Shown here piece after piece: positions 1 through 7,521 of a stretch of DNA of 64,000 nucleotides. The notes beneath the pieces are model-generated. The model was not told where the DNA came from. It worked only from the letters and a program-made list of their open reading frames with translations, and searched no databases. Origin of the DNA: Sphingomonas sp. BK235. Lineage in GTDB: Bacteria; Pseudomonadota; Alphaproteobacteria; Sphingomonadales; Sphingomonadaceae. Position numbers and translations under genes: made by a program. The DNA lies in contig NZ_SLXN01000001.1 in NCBI RefSeq assembly GCF_004345855.1, forward strand, positions 186,001-250,000, written 5' to 3'. The stretch's first letter is position 1. Each line of letters begins with the position of its first letter.

Positions 1-529
1 TCTCGTTGACGCCCAGTCCGATCGCGTCGATCGCGCCGGCGTCGCGCAGGTCGCGCAGCGCGCGATAGCCGCCGTCGAGGAAGGCGCGCAGGTGGCGCTC
101 GGCATCCGCACCATGCGTGACCTCGCCGAGATCGTGCGCGAACAGCAGCTCGACGCGATCGCGCCGGAGCCGCGCGAGGCTGGCTTCGTGGCTGCGCAGC
201 ACCGCGTCGCGGCCATAGTCGAACACCGGCTCGAGCGGCGGCGCGGCGACGAAGCCGTGCCGCTCGGGCGCGTCGCTATCGGTCGGCACCAGCAGCCGGC
301 CGACCTTGGTCGAGACGATCGTGCGCGCCTTTGGATCATGGCGCGCCAGCGCGCGGCCGAGCCGTTCCTCCGCCAGCCCGAAGCCGTAGTGCGGGGCGAC
401 GTCGAAATAGCCGATCCCGGCGGCGAGCGCGGCGGCGACGGTGGCCTCGGCCGTCGCCTCGTCGACCTCGCGGTAGAGGTTGCCGATCCCGGCACAGCCC
501 ATGCCGAGCGGCGGCAGCGTCAGCGTCAT
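1..529 (-). CDS. Aldo-keto reductase, probable L-fucose (D-threo-aldose) 1-dehydrogenase, C-terminus cut by window edge
   Basis: Only the first ~176 residues are in the window; the gene runs off the left edge. The ATG at 529 overlaps the stop of the amidohydrolase upstream (ATGA), so the two are translationally coupled. The visible part reads as the first half of an aldo-keto reductase barrel: an N-terminal GMGCAGIGN strand, DVAPHYGFG with the catalytic Asp43 and Tyr48, and STKVGR with the catalytic Lys75. In this family such enzymes oxidise L-fucose or other D-threo-aldoses at C1 with NAD(P)+ to the lactone. The neighbouring lactonase, fucose symporter and fucosidase support L-fucose as substrate, but that rests on context. 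It would catalyse the first cytoplasmic step of the non-phosphorylating route. Confidence 0.85.
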   Translation of the reverse strand, partial: MTLTLPPLGMGCAGIGNLYREVDEATAEATVAAALAAGIGYFDVAPHYGFGLAEERLGRALARHDPKARTIVSTKVGRLLVPTDSDAPERHGFVAAPPLEPVFDYGRDAVLRSHEASLARLRRDRVELLFAHDLGEVTHGADAERHLRAFLDGGYRALRDLRDAGAIDAIGLGVNE

Positions 530-1335
530 GCGGCGATCCCGTAGGTGGCGCGCGCGGTGCCATCGAACACCGAGGCGTGATGCTCCGCCGGCACCAGCGC
601 GCGCGCCTGCGCCTGCCACCCGGCATAGTCGCCCGCGAGCGCGAGCACGGGCCAGTCGCTGCCCCACATCAGTCGCTCGGGCGCGAACAGCGCGACCAGC
701 GCGGCGGCGGCGGGCGCGATCGCCGCGGGCGGTTCGGCGGGGCCGCGCTCGGTGAGCAGGCCGGAGAGTTTGCAGCGCACCCCCGGCAGCGCGGCGAGCG
801 CGGCCAGGTCGGCCTGCCACGCCGCGAGGTCGCCGAGCACCGGCTTGGCGCCGTGATCGATCACGATCGTGAGCGCGGGATGCCGCGCCGCGAGCCGCGC
901 GAGGCTCGGCAGGTGGCGCGGGCGCACCAGCGCTTCGAGGACCAGCCCGGTGCGCGCCATCGCGTCCCACACCGCGTCGCGCGCGGGGTCGTCATACCAG
1001 TCGGCGGCGAGGTCCTGCACCATTGGGCGCAATGCGCGCAGCTTGGGCGCGCGCGCCAGCCGCTCGACCGTGGCGACCGCGTCGGGCGCGTCCACGTCGG
1101 CCCAGCCGGTCACCGCCAGCACCTGCGGCTCCCTCGAAGCGACCTCGATCAGCCACGCGGTGTCGCGCGCGTCCGGCTGCGACTGCACCAGCACCACGCC
1201 CTCGACCGTCGCCGCGCCCGGCAGCGCGCGCCAGTCCTCCATCAGGAAGTCGCGGTGGATCGCGGTGAGGTCGGGCGTGGGCCAGCGGTGGCCGTTGGCG
1301 CCGATGCGCCAGAGGTGGACGTGCGTGTCGATCAC
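526..1335 (-). CDS. Amidohydrolase family protein, probable L-fuconolactonase
   Basis: A 269-residue metal-dependent hydrolase of the COG3618 type. It starts with the metal-binding MIDTHVHLW motif (HxH) directly at the N-terminus, has IDHGAKP in the middle and MWGSDWP near the C-terminus, which supplies the conserved Asp. The length fits the family (270-290). In L-fucose catabolism this enzyme opens the fuconolactone made by the dehydrogenase to fuconate in the cytoplasm. The gene overlaps the symporter gene upstream and the aldo-keto reductase downstream by four bases each. The family also holds lactonases for other sugar acids and 4-sulfomuconolactonase-like enzymes, so the substrate is inferred from the neighbours. 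Confidence 0.87.
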   Translation of the reverse strand: MIDTHVHLWRIGANGHRWPTPDLTAIHRDFLMEDWRALPGAATVEGVVLVQSQPDARDTAWLIEVASREPQVLAVTGWADVDAPDAVATVERLARAPKLRALRPMVQDLAADWYDDPARDAVWDAMARTGLVLEALVRPRHLPSLARLAARHPALTIVIDHGAKPVLGDLAAWQADLAALAALPGVRCKLSGLLTERGPAEPPAAIAPAAAALVALFAPERLMWGSDWPVLALAGDYAGWQAQARALVPAEHHASVFDGTARATYGIAA

Positions 1336-2561
1336 GCGCGCCCCCGCCGCAGCGACAACGCAAAGAGCAGCACCACCGCGAAGCAGGCCGCGGGTACGAC
1401 CATGGCGACGACGATCGAGCCAATGCGGTCCGACACCAGCCCCATCAGCGCCGGGAACACCGCGCCACCCACGATCGCCATCACCAGCAGCGCCGCGGCC
1501 GACTTGGTCAGCGCGCCGAGGTCGCGCACCGCCTCGGCGAAGATCGTCGGATACATGATCGACATGAAGAAGCTGGTCGCCACCAGCGCGACGATGCCGA
1601 TCGCGCCGCCGAGCAGCGCCGCCGCCAGCGTCAGCGCGCCCGCGATCGCGGCGAAGGCGGCGAGCAGCCGCGCCGGCGCGACGCGCGTCATCAGCGCGGT
1701 GCCCGCGAACCGCCCCGCCATGAACAGCACGAGCGACAGCGTCAGGTAATGCGCCGCGGTGCGCTCGCCCGTGCCGGGCACCGCCACCTCGCTGTAGCGG
1801 ATCAGGAAGCTCCAGATGCCGACCTGCGCCCCGACGTAGAAGAACTGCGCCGCGACGCCGCCGCGCACCCGCGCCGAGCGCACCACCGTGGCGAAGTCAC
1901 CCGCGGCGCCGACGCCTTCCTCGACGTCGCGTTCGGTCGCGACCGACGGGAAGGGCGTCAGCCTGATCAGCACCGCCCATGCTAGCACGCCCAGCCCGAT
2001 GACGAGATAGGGCAGCTGCACCGCCGCCGCCTCGGCCGCGCGCGCGGCGTCGCCTGTGACCGGACCGGACTGGCCCGAGAGGATGAACTGGCTGCCGATC
2101 AGCACGCCCGTGATCGAGCCGAGCGGGTTGAACGCCTGCGCCAAGTTGAGTCGCCGCGCCGCGCTGTCCTCGCTGCCCAGCTTCGCCATCAGCGGGTTGG
2201 CCGAGGTCTCGAGGAAGCCGAGCCCGCTCGCGATCACGAACAGCGCGAGCAGGAAGGCGGGATAGCTCTGCCAGGCCGCGGCGGGCCAAAACATCAGCGC
2301 GCCCGCGCCGTATAGCAACAGCCCGAGCAGCACCGCGGCGCGATAGCCGAAGCGCCGCATCGTCAGCGCCGCCGGGATGGCGAGGCAGAAATAGCCGAGG
2401 TAGAAGGCCGACTGCACCAGCCCCGCGCCGAGATCGCTCAGCACGAACAGCTTCTTGAAATGCGCGATCAGCACGTCGTTGAGGTTGTTGGCGACGCCCC
2501 ACAGGAAGAAGAGCGCGACGACGAGCACCAGCGGCAGCCGCCGCATCGACGCGCCGCTCAT
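1332..2561 (-). CDS. fucP: L-fucose:H+ symporter, FucP-type MFS permease
   Basis: A 409-residue inner-membrane transporter of the major facilitator superfamily with about 12 membrane segments. The first helix carries WGVANNLND followed by FKKLF, the FucP signature; Asp29 matches the E. coli FucP proton-coupling Asp46, and Glu118 in GLGFLETSANP matches Glu135. Both essential acidic residues are therefore present. The ATG at 2561 overlaps the fucosidase stop (ATGA) and the gene's own stop overlaps the lactonase start. A much longer open frame runs upstream through the fucosidase gene but it is only the opposite reading phase. Fucose released outside the cytoplasm by the upstream GH29 enzyme would be taken up here. 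Confidence 0.93.
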   Translation of the reverse strand: MSGASMRRLPLVLVVALFFLWGVANNLNDVLIAHFKKLFVLSDLGAGLVQSAFYLGYFCLAIPAALTMRRFGYRAAVLLGLLLYGAGALMFWPAAAWQSYPAFLLALFVIASGLGFLETSANPLMAKLGSEDSAARRLNLAQAFNPLGSITGVLIGSQFILSGQSGPVTGDAARAAEAAAVQLPYLVIGLGVLAWAVLIRLTPFPSVATERDVEEGVGAAGDFATVVRSARVRGGVAAQFFYVGAQVGIWSFLIRYSEVAVPGTGERTAAHYLTLSLVLFMAGRFAGTALMTRVAPARLLAAFAAIAGALTLAAALLGGAIGIVALVATSFFMSIMYPTIFAEAVRDLGALTKSAAALLVMAIVGGAVFPALMGLVSDRIGSIVVAMVVPAACFAVVLLFALSLRRGRA

Positions 2562-4189
2562 GCCAGCCCGCGCCCGTCGACCCGCACCGCGGGGACGAAC
2601 CCGCCCGGCGCACGCCCGTCCAGGTCGAACTCGAGCCCGCGCGGCGTCTGGCGGTGCGCGACCGTGCCGCCGCCCAGCAGCGTAACTCGCTCGACCACCG
2701 GCGCGTTCGGCTTGGCCGCCAGCGCGGCGACGGTCGCGGTGCCGGCGGGCGGCTTGAGGAACAGAGCGTAGAGCGCGCCGGCGCGCGTGGTGAAGCGCAC
2801 GTCCTCGGCGGTGAAAGGTTTGGCCGCCTCCTCGTTCTGCGCGCCGGCGGCGACCTGGGTCGGCCCCTCGCCATAGATCCGCCACGGGCGCGAGGCGAAG
2901 ATCGCCTCGCCGTTGATCGCCATCCAGCGCTCCATCGCGTCCAGGATCGTCTCCTCCTCGGCGTCGATCGCGCCGTGACCCGGCTGGGGGATCGAGAGCA
3001 GCAGGTTGCCGTTCTTCGAGACGACGTCGGCGAGCCGCTGCACCACGTCCTCGGCGGTCTTGTAGCTGCGGTCGTTGAGCCTGGCGACATTGTAGAACCA
3101 GTCGCCGATGCAGGTGTCGGTCTGCCACGGCTCGGCGCGCAGCCGGTCGCTGAAGCCGCGCTCGACGTCCTCGACGATGCCGCCGAGCTGGTGCGGCTCC
3201 AGCTTCTTGCCGGTCAGCACCACCTCGGGCGCGCCATGCCACGCGATCGCGCGGTTGTAATAGTCCGCCGCCGCCTCCAGCCCGATCGCGCCGAACGGCA
3301 GCGCGGTGTCGTCCATGTAGCAGAGGTCGGGCTTGTACTTGGCCATCAGGTCGGCCTGGCGCAGCAGCCACCGGGCGGCGTAGCGCGGCTCGGCCGGGGG
3401 CGGCGTCTCGATCCACTGGCCGTCGTGCGCCTCGTGCCACGTGCCCATCGCCGCGGCGGTGCGGATGCCGTCGGGCGCGACCATGTGGCGGCCGGTGTAG
3501 AGCTGCTGCGGGTCGAGCCCGTCCCACCAGGTGCCGCGGCCGTCGGCGCGGGTCAGGTGATAGGCGTCGTAGCGCTCGCCCGCGCGCGGGCCCTCGGGAT
3601 CGTAGGCGTAGGCGGTCTGGTACCAGTGCCAGGCGTGCGCGGCGTGGTTGGACACGCCGAACTTGAGCCCCGCCTGCCGCGCCGCGCGCTCCCACGTGCC
3701 GACCACGTCGCGCTTCGGCCCGACGCGCAGCGAGTTCCAATCGTGGTAGCGGCTGTCGTAGCAGTCGAGATTGTCGTGGTGGCAGGCGAGCGCCATGAAA
3801 TACTTGGCGCCGACGCGCTTGTAGCGGTCCACCAGCGCCTGCGGGTCCCAGCGCTCGGCCTTCCACAGGTTCTGGATGTCCTTCATCCCGACCTTGGTCG
3901 GGTGGCCGTAGGTGCGCAGGTGGTGCTCGTAGACCGGATGCCCCTGCATGTAGAGGAAGCGGCCGTACCAGTCGCCCTGCTCGGGCACCGCCTGCGGCCC
4001 CCAGTGCGACCACAGCCCCAGCTTGGCGTCGCGGAACCACTCGGGCACGCGATAGTGCGAGCGCAGCGACTCCCACGTCGGCTGCACCGGCCCGCGCACT
4101 GCACCGGTCGGACTGGCGGCGAGGCCGGCGCGCGCGGCGAGCACCGCGGCCGAGCCGGCGAGAAAGGCGCGGCGCTGGATCGCGGCCAC
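2558..4189 (-). CDS. GH29 alpha-L-fucosidase with Tat signal
   Basis: A 543-residue glycoside hydrolase. The GTG start at 4189 lies two bases after the stop of the SGNH hydrolase and gives an N-terminus with a twin-arginine signal (IQRRAFLAGSAAVLAARAG), so the enzyme is probably exported folded to the periplasm. Typical GH29 features follow: a WSHWGPQAVPEQGDWYGRF strand-loop near the mature N-terminus, ACHHDNLDCYDS around residue 145, and DLCYMDDTALPFG, where an Asp is the likely nucleophile. A beta-sandwich-like C-terminal part completes it. It should remove terminal alpha-L-fucose from glycans and feed the downstream symporter. No strong ribosome binding site precedes the GTG, consistent with coupled translation. 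Confidence 0.92.
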   Translation of the reverse strand: MAAIQRRAFLAGSAAVLAARAGLAASPTGAVRGPVQPTWESLRSHYRVPEWFRDAKLGLWSHWGPQAVPEQGDWYGRFLYMQGHPVYEHHLRTYGHPTKVGMKDIQNLWKAERWDPQALVDRYKRVGAKYFMALACHHDNLDCYDSRYHDWNSLRVGPKRDVVGTWERAARQAGLKFGVSNHAAHAWHWYQTAYAYDPEGPRAGERYDAYHLTRADGRGTWWDGLDPQQLYTGRHMVAPDGIRTAAAMGTWHEAHDGQWIETPPPAEPRYAARWLLRQADLMAKYKPDLCYMDDTALPFGAIGLEAAADYYNRAIAWHGAPEVVLTGKKLEPHQLGGIVEDVERGFSDRLRAEPWQTDTCIGDWFYNVARLNDRSYKTAEDVVQRLADVVSKNGNLLLSIPQPGHGAIDAEEETILDAMERWMAINGEAIFASRPWRIYGEGPTQVAAGAQNEEAAKPFTAEDVRFTTRAGALYALFLKPPAGTATVAALAAKPNAPVVERVTLLGGGTVAHRQTPRGLEFDLDGRAPGGFVPAVRVDGRGLA

Positions 4190-4191
4190 GC

Positions 4192-4986
4192 TCAGCGCCC
4201 GAGCGCGCGGCGGATCGAGTCGAGCGCGACCGGCGCCATCGCGGCATAGCCCGCCGCGGTCGGGTGGACGCCGTCGCTCGCCAGCCCCTCGCGCATCGCG
4301 CCCGACGGCGTGGCGAGTACCGGGTGATAGTCGACCCAGGTCGCGCCGCTGCGGCGCGCATAGGCCTTGAGCCAGGCGTTGAGCGCGGCGATCTGCGGGG
4401 CGGGGCGCTTGTCGGGGCTCCACGGGAAGGCCGCGGCGGGCGGGACCGACGCGAGGATCACCTTGATCCCGTTGGCGCGTGCCAGCTCGGCCATGCTCTG
4501 GATATGGCCCTCGACCGTCTCGATCGTGGCGGCGCCGGTGTTGCCGGCGACGTCGTTGGTGCCCGCCATGATGTGGACCGCCTGCGGGTGCAGATCGATC
4601 ACGTCCTGGCGGAAGCGCAGCAGCATCTGCGAGGTGGTCTGCCCGCTGATGCCGCGGTCGACCCGGCCATCGCGCCAGAAGTCGGGCGCGAGGTTGATCC
4701 AATTGTCGGTGATCGAGTCGCCCATGAAGACGACCAACGGTTTCTCCGTCATCGCGCGGTTGGCCGCGGCGTAGCGGCACAGCTGGCCGTGATCGCGCGT
4801 GAGACCGTGGAGTTTGGCGATCGCGCGCGCCGAGTCATCGGCTGGCTTGGGGTGAGCGGGGCAGGGGTCGGCGACGATGCCCGAGGGATCGTCGGCATGG
4901 GGATCGCCCGGGATCTTGGTCTGCGCGGCGGCGGCGGTCGCGGTGGCGAGCAGCACCGCGGCCACCCAGCTGATCGATGCGCGCAA
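4192..4986 (-). CDS. Secreted SGNH/GDSL-family hydrolase, first gene of the fucose operon
   Basis: An exported esterase-type hydrolase with the SGNH blocks FMGDSITDNW (nucleophile Ser in GDS), GISGQTTSQ (Gly), AGTNDVAGN (Asn) and DGVHPTAAGY (Asp/His). A TTG at 4986 follows an AAGGGAG ribosome binding site and gives a clean signal peptide (LRASISWVAAVLLATATAAAAQ); ATG codons at 5016 and 5076 are in-frame alternatives but would put charged residues ahead of the signal. Related enzymes deacetylate acetylated sugars in polysaccharide loci, and a glycan-deacetylating role beside the fucosidase is plausible, though inferred only from position. It is the promoter-proximal gene of the five-gene operon. 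Confidence 0.82.
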   Translation of the reverse strand: MRASISWVAAVLLATATAAAAQTKIPGDPHADDPSGIVADPCPAHPKPADDSARAIAKLHGLTRDHGQLCRYAAANRAMTEKPLVVFMGDSITDNWINLAPDFWRDGRVDRGISGQTTSQMLLRFRQDVIDLHPQAVHIMAGTNDVAGNTGAATIETVEGHIQSMAELARANGIKVILASVPPAAAFPWSPDKRPAPQIAALNAWLKAYARRSGATWVDYHPVLATPSGAMREGLASDGVHPTAAGYAAMAPVALDSIRRALGR

Positions 4987-5143
4987 CGCTCCGTCTCCCT
5001 TCCGCGGCGCCATTCGGTCGGTCAGCGCTCCTGCCGCGACGCTACAGCAGGCGGCAGGGCCGGCGCAACCGGGCATGAAGCGTGTTTTTACTGGTGAAGT
5101 AGTGCCGATGCCGCGGCGTAGCAGGTACCCGCCTTTCTTTTCT

Positions 5144-5239
5144 CGTCATCCCGGGCTCGACCCGGGATCCATGGTGCCGCGAGGAGAGCCGGTGTTGCTC
5201 GCGCGGACGGATGGATCCCGGGTCGAGCCCGGGATGACG
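5144..5239. repeat. Palindromic repeat element (GTCATCCCGG family), perfect copy
   Basis: Arms of 29 bases at 5144-5172 and 5211-5239 are perfect reverse complements, separated by 38 bases. Each arm also folds on itself (CCCGGG-CTCGA-CCCGGG). Related copies occur elsewhere in the window with a similar spacer. The element sits between the divergently transcribed fucose operon and the VOC gene. The remaining sequence from 4987 to 5405 shows no gene. Confidence 0.9.
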
Positions 5240-5405
5240 GTGAGGGAAGACGCGTCGTCTCCCCATCACGACGCGTCGGGCGGGTGAGGCGCGATCGAGC
5301 GGCCTCGTCGCGCTTCCCTGCCCGCAGCCCCGTGACACGCCCGAAGTCAGCCGCTAACCTCCAGTTACAACGCCATTATCCGGCGAAATCAGGGGGAGGT
5401 GGCCG

Positions 5406-6314
5406 ATGCGGCTCGGGCGAGTGGCGACGGCAGTGGCGGCGATAATGCTGGTCGGCGCACGCGCGCCCGAACGTCCTCCCATCACCGGCATCTCGCATCT
5501 CGCGGTCTACAGCCGCGATCTCGCCGCCGCCGAGCGCTTCTACGTCGGCGTGCTCGGCGCGCGCAGCGAGACGAACCCGGAGAATCCCGCCGGCCGCCGC
5601 TTCGCGCTCAGCGGCACGCAATATGTCGAGGTGCTCCCCGCGCCGCCCGGGCTCGGCGCGAGCCTGTTCGCGCACGCCGGCTATCGCACCGCCGATGCCG
5701 CGGCGCTGCGCGGCTGGCTCCTCGCCAACGGCGCGCGCGACGTCGGCGCGCTCGCGGGGCGCCCGGGTGATCGCTGGTTCGCCGCGCGCGACGCCGAGGG
5801 CAATCAGGTCCAGTTCGTCGAGACGCGCACGAGCGACGCGGCGGTGCCCGGCGCGGTCAGCGGGCGCATCATCCATGTCGGCCATGCGGTGCGCGACCGC
5901 GCCGCGCAGGACGGCTTCTATCGCCGCCTGCTCGGCTTCCGCCCTTATTGGCTCGGCTCGTTCGAGCCGCCCAAGGTCGACTGGGTATCGCAGCAGACGC
6001 CTGACGGGCGCGACTGGCTCGAATATATGATGGTCGGCCAGGGCTCGCGCGTGACCGAGGCGTCATTGGACGCGCGCCAGCTCGGCGTGCTCAACCACCT
6101 CTCGCTCGGCGTGCGCAACATGCAGACCGCCGTCACCGAACTCTACCGCGGCAAGAAGATGACCGGCCGCCATGACGGCCCGCAGATGGGGCTCGACGGC
6201 AAGTGGCAGGCCAATCTCTACGATCCCGACGGTACGCGGATCGAGCTGATGGAATTCCATGCGGTGACCGAGCCGTGCTGCTCCCCCTTCACCGCCCCCG
6301 ATCCGGAGGGGTGA
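5406..6314 (+). CDS. Exported protein with two VOC (glyoxalase-like) domains
   Basis: A 302-residue protein. An AGGGGGAGG ribosome binding site lies upstream of the ATG. Residues 1-20 (MRLGRVATAVAAIMLVGARA) look like a signal peptide, so the protein is probably periplasmic. Two vicinal-oxygen-chelate modules follow: one from about residue 26 (ISHLAVYSRDLAAAERFYV) and one from about residue 155 (IIHVGHAVRDRAAQDGFY), the second ending in DPDGTRIELMEF with the conserved Glu metal ligand. VOC modules form the metal sites of glyoxalases, dioxygenases and resistance proteins; the reaction here cannot be read from the sequence. It stands alone, divergent from the fucose operon. Confidence 0.85.
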   Translation: MRLGRVATAVAAIMLVGARAPERPPITGISHLAVYSRDLAAAERFYVGVLGARSETNPENPAGRRFALSGTQYVEVLPAPPGLGASLFAHAGYRTADAAALRGWLLANGARDVGALAGRPGDRWFAARDAEGNQVQFVETRTSDAAVPGAVSGRIIHVGHAVRDRAAQDGFYRRLLGFRPYWLGSFEPPKVDWVSQQTPDGRDWLEYMMVGQGSRVTEASLDARQLGVLNHLSLGVRNMQTAVTELYRGKKMTGRHDGPQMGLDGKWQANLYDPDGTRIELMEFHAVTEPCCSPFTAPDPEG

Positions 6315-6324
6315 GCCGCGCCGG

Positions 6325-6786
6325 CTAGCGCGCCAGCAGCGCGAGCAGCAGCGTCAGCGATCCGAGCCCGGCCGACAGGGTCAACCGCAGCGCCCACCAG
6401 CCCGGCAGGTCGTGGACCGCGGCGGTGGCGGCGCGGTCGGCGAGCGGCGACACCAGCACCGCCGCGCCCAGCGCCACCAGCGACGAGGCCGGCGGCGCGC
6501 CCCCCAGCAGCCAGGCGAGCAGCGCCGCCCATGCGATCAGGCTCGGCGCGACCGCCAGGACGTAGGGCGCCACCGCGCCGACCCGCCGCTCGAGCGAGTC
6601 CATCCACCACAGGCCGCCGAGGAACGACAGGATTATCGCGGCATAGAGTCCGCCGACCAGCGCCGCGGCGGGCTGGAACGCGGGCAGCGCCAGCGCCACC
6701 GCGACGCAGCCCGCTGGCGGCAGCAGCCCGGCAAGCCCGAGCCAGCGCGGCGCGGCGGGGATCGCGCGGGGCATGGGATCGCGCAT
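6325..6786 (-). CDS. DUF3429 integral membrane protein
   Basis: A small membrane protein of about 153 residues with four to five hydrophobic segments and the motif YAAIILSFLGGLWWMD, typical of DUF3429. Its function is unknown in the family. Start codons at 6786 and 6774 are both possible; 6786 lies just beyond the stop of the PEBP gene (6791) and is preferred as the closer coupling. The gene is the second of a two-gene unit with the PEBP gene and converges on the VOC gene, ten bases away. Confidence 0.8.
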   Translation of the reverse strand: MRDPMPRAIPAAPRWLGLAGLLPPAGCVAVALALPAFQPAAALVGGLYAAIILSFLGGLWWMDSLERRVGAVAPYVLAVAPSLIAWAALLAWLLGGAPPASSLVALGAAVLVSPLADRAATAAVHDLPGWWALRLTLSAGLGSLTLLLALLAR

Positions 6787-6790
6787 CGGG

Positions 6791-7414
6791 TCAGGCGGGC
6801 TGGGCGGTGCCGACCGGCCCGACCGCGGCGGGCTCACCGCGCGAATAGGTGCCGACCAGCATCCCCGCGGCGAGCACGCGCCCGCGCAGCGCCTCCAGCA
6901 CCGCGCTGCGCCCGGGATTCACGTCCAGTGTGGCGGCGTCGCTGAGCGCGAACAGTTGGAAGACATAGTCATGGCTGCCGTGGCCGGTGGGCGGATCGGG
7001 CGGCAGCCAGCCTTCCTGCTGATAGCTGTTGCGCCCGACGTCGGAGCCGTCGAAGGCGCCGCGCCCGTCCGCCGCGATCGCGCCCTCGTCGAGCCCCGAC
7101 GCGTCGGCGGGCAGGTTCCACACCACCGCATGGACAAGCGGGCTGGGCGTGGGGGCGTCGGGATCCTCGACCAGCAGCGCGAGCGCGACCGTGCCCGCGG
7201 GCACGCCCGACCACAGGAGCGGCGGCGACACGCCGTCACCGTCGGCGGTGAAGCGATCGGGCAGCCGCGCGCCATCGGCGAAGGCCGGGCTGGAGAGCGC
7301 CAGTTGCGCGCCGCCGGCGGGCACGATCCCGTCCTGCACGATCACCAGCTTGGAATGGCCCGCGCGGACGTTGTGCAACAGGCTGCCGAGCCAATGGGGA
7401 ACGTGTTCGAGCAT
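6791..7414 (-). CDS. YbhB/YbcL family phosphatidylethanolamine-binding-like (PEBP) protein
   Basis: A 207-residue PEBP-fold protein preceded by an AGGAGG ribosome binding site. The ligand-pocket signature is present: DGDGVSPPLLWSGVP, VEDPDAPTPSPLVHAVVWNLP with the DPDAP and H residues, and a YxFQLFAL strand near the end. The bacterial members are called Raf-kinase-inhibitor-like only by homology; their role is unsettled and a small-ligand or inhibitory role has been proposed. The first ~30 residues (LEHVPHWLGSLLHNVRAG) form an amphipathic extension often seen in proteobacterial members. No signal peptide is visible. Confidence 0.9.
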   Translation of the reverse strand: MLEHVPHWLGSLLHNVRAGHSKLVIVQDGIVPAGGAQLALSSPAFADGARLPDRFTADGDGVSPPLLWSGVPAGTVALALLVEDPDAPTPSPLVHAVVWNLPADASGLDEGAIAADGRGAFDGSDVGRNSYQQEGWLPPDPPTGHGSHDYVFQLFALSDAATLDVNPGRSAVLEALRGRVLAAGMLVGTYSRGEPAAVGPVGTAQPA

Positions 7415-7521
7415 AGCGCCTCCTGCGATGATGCGGTGTTGAACCGCCGGGAGACGCGGGTGGTTGCGCGGCGCACACCTCGGACCGGCCCATCGAGGGA
7501 AGGGCCGACCCGCGATCCGGC

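Noticed and set aside
1332..4361. Apparent 1009-residue fusion of a long Arg-rich region with the fucose symporter
   Set aside because: The N-terminal part is only an out-of-phase reading of the fucosidase gene. FucP starts at 2561 with a normal N-terminus.
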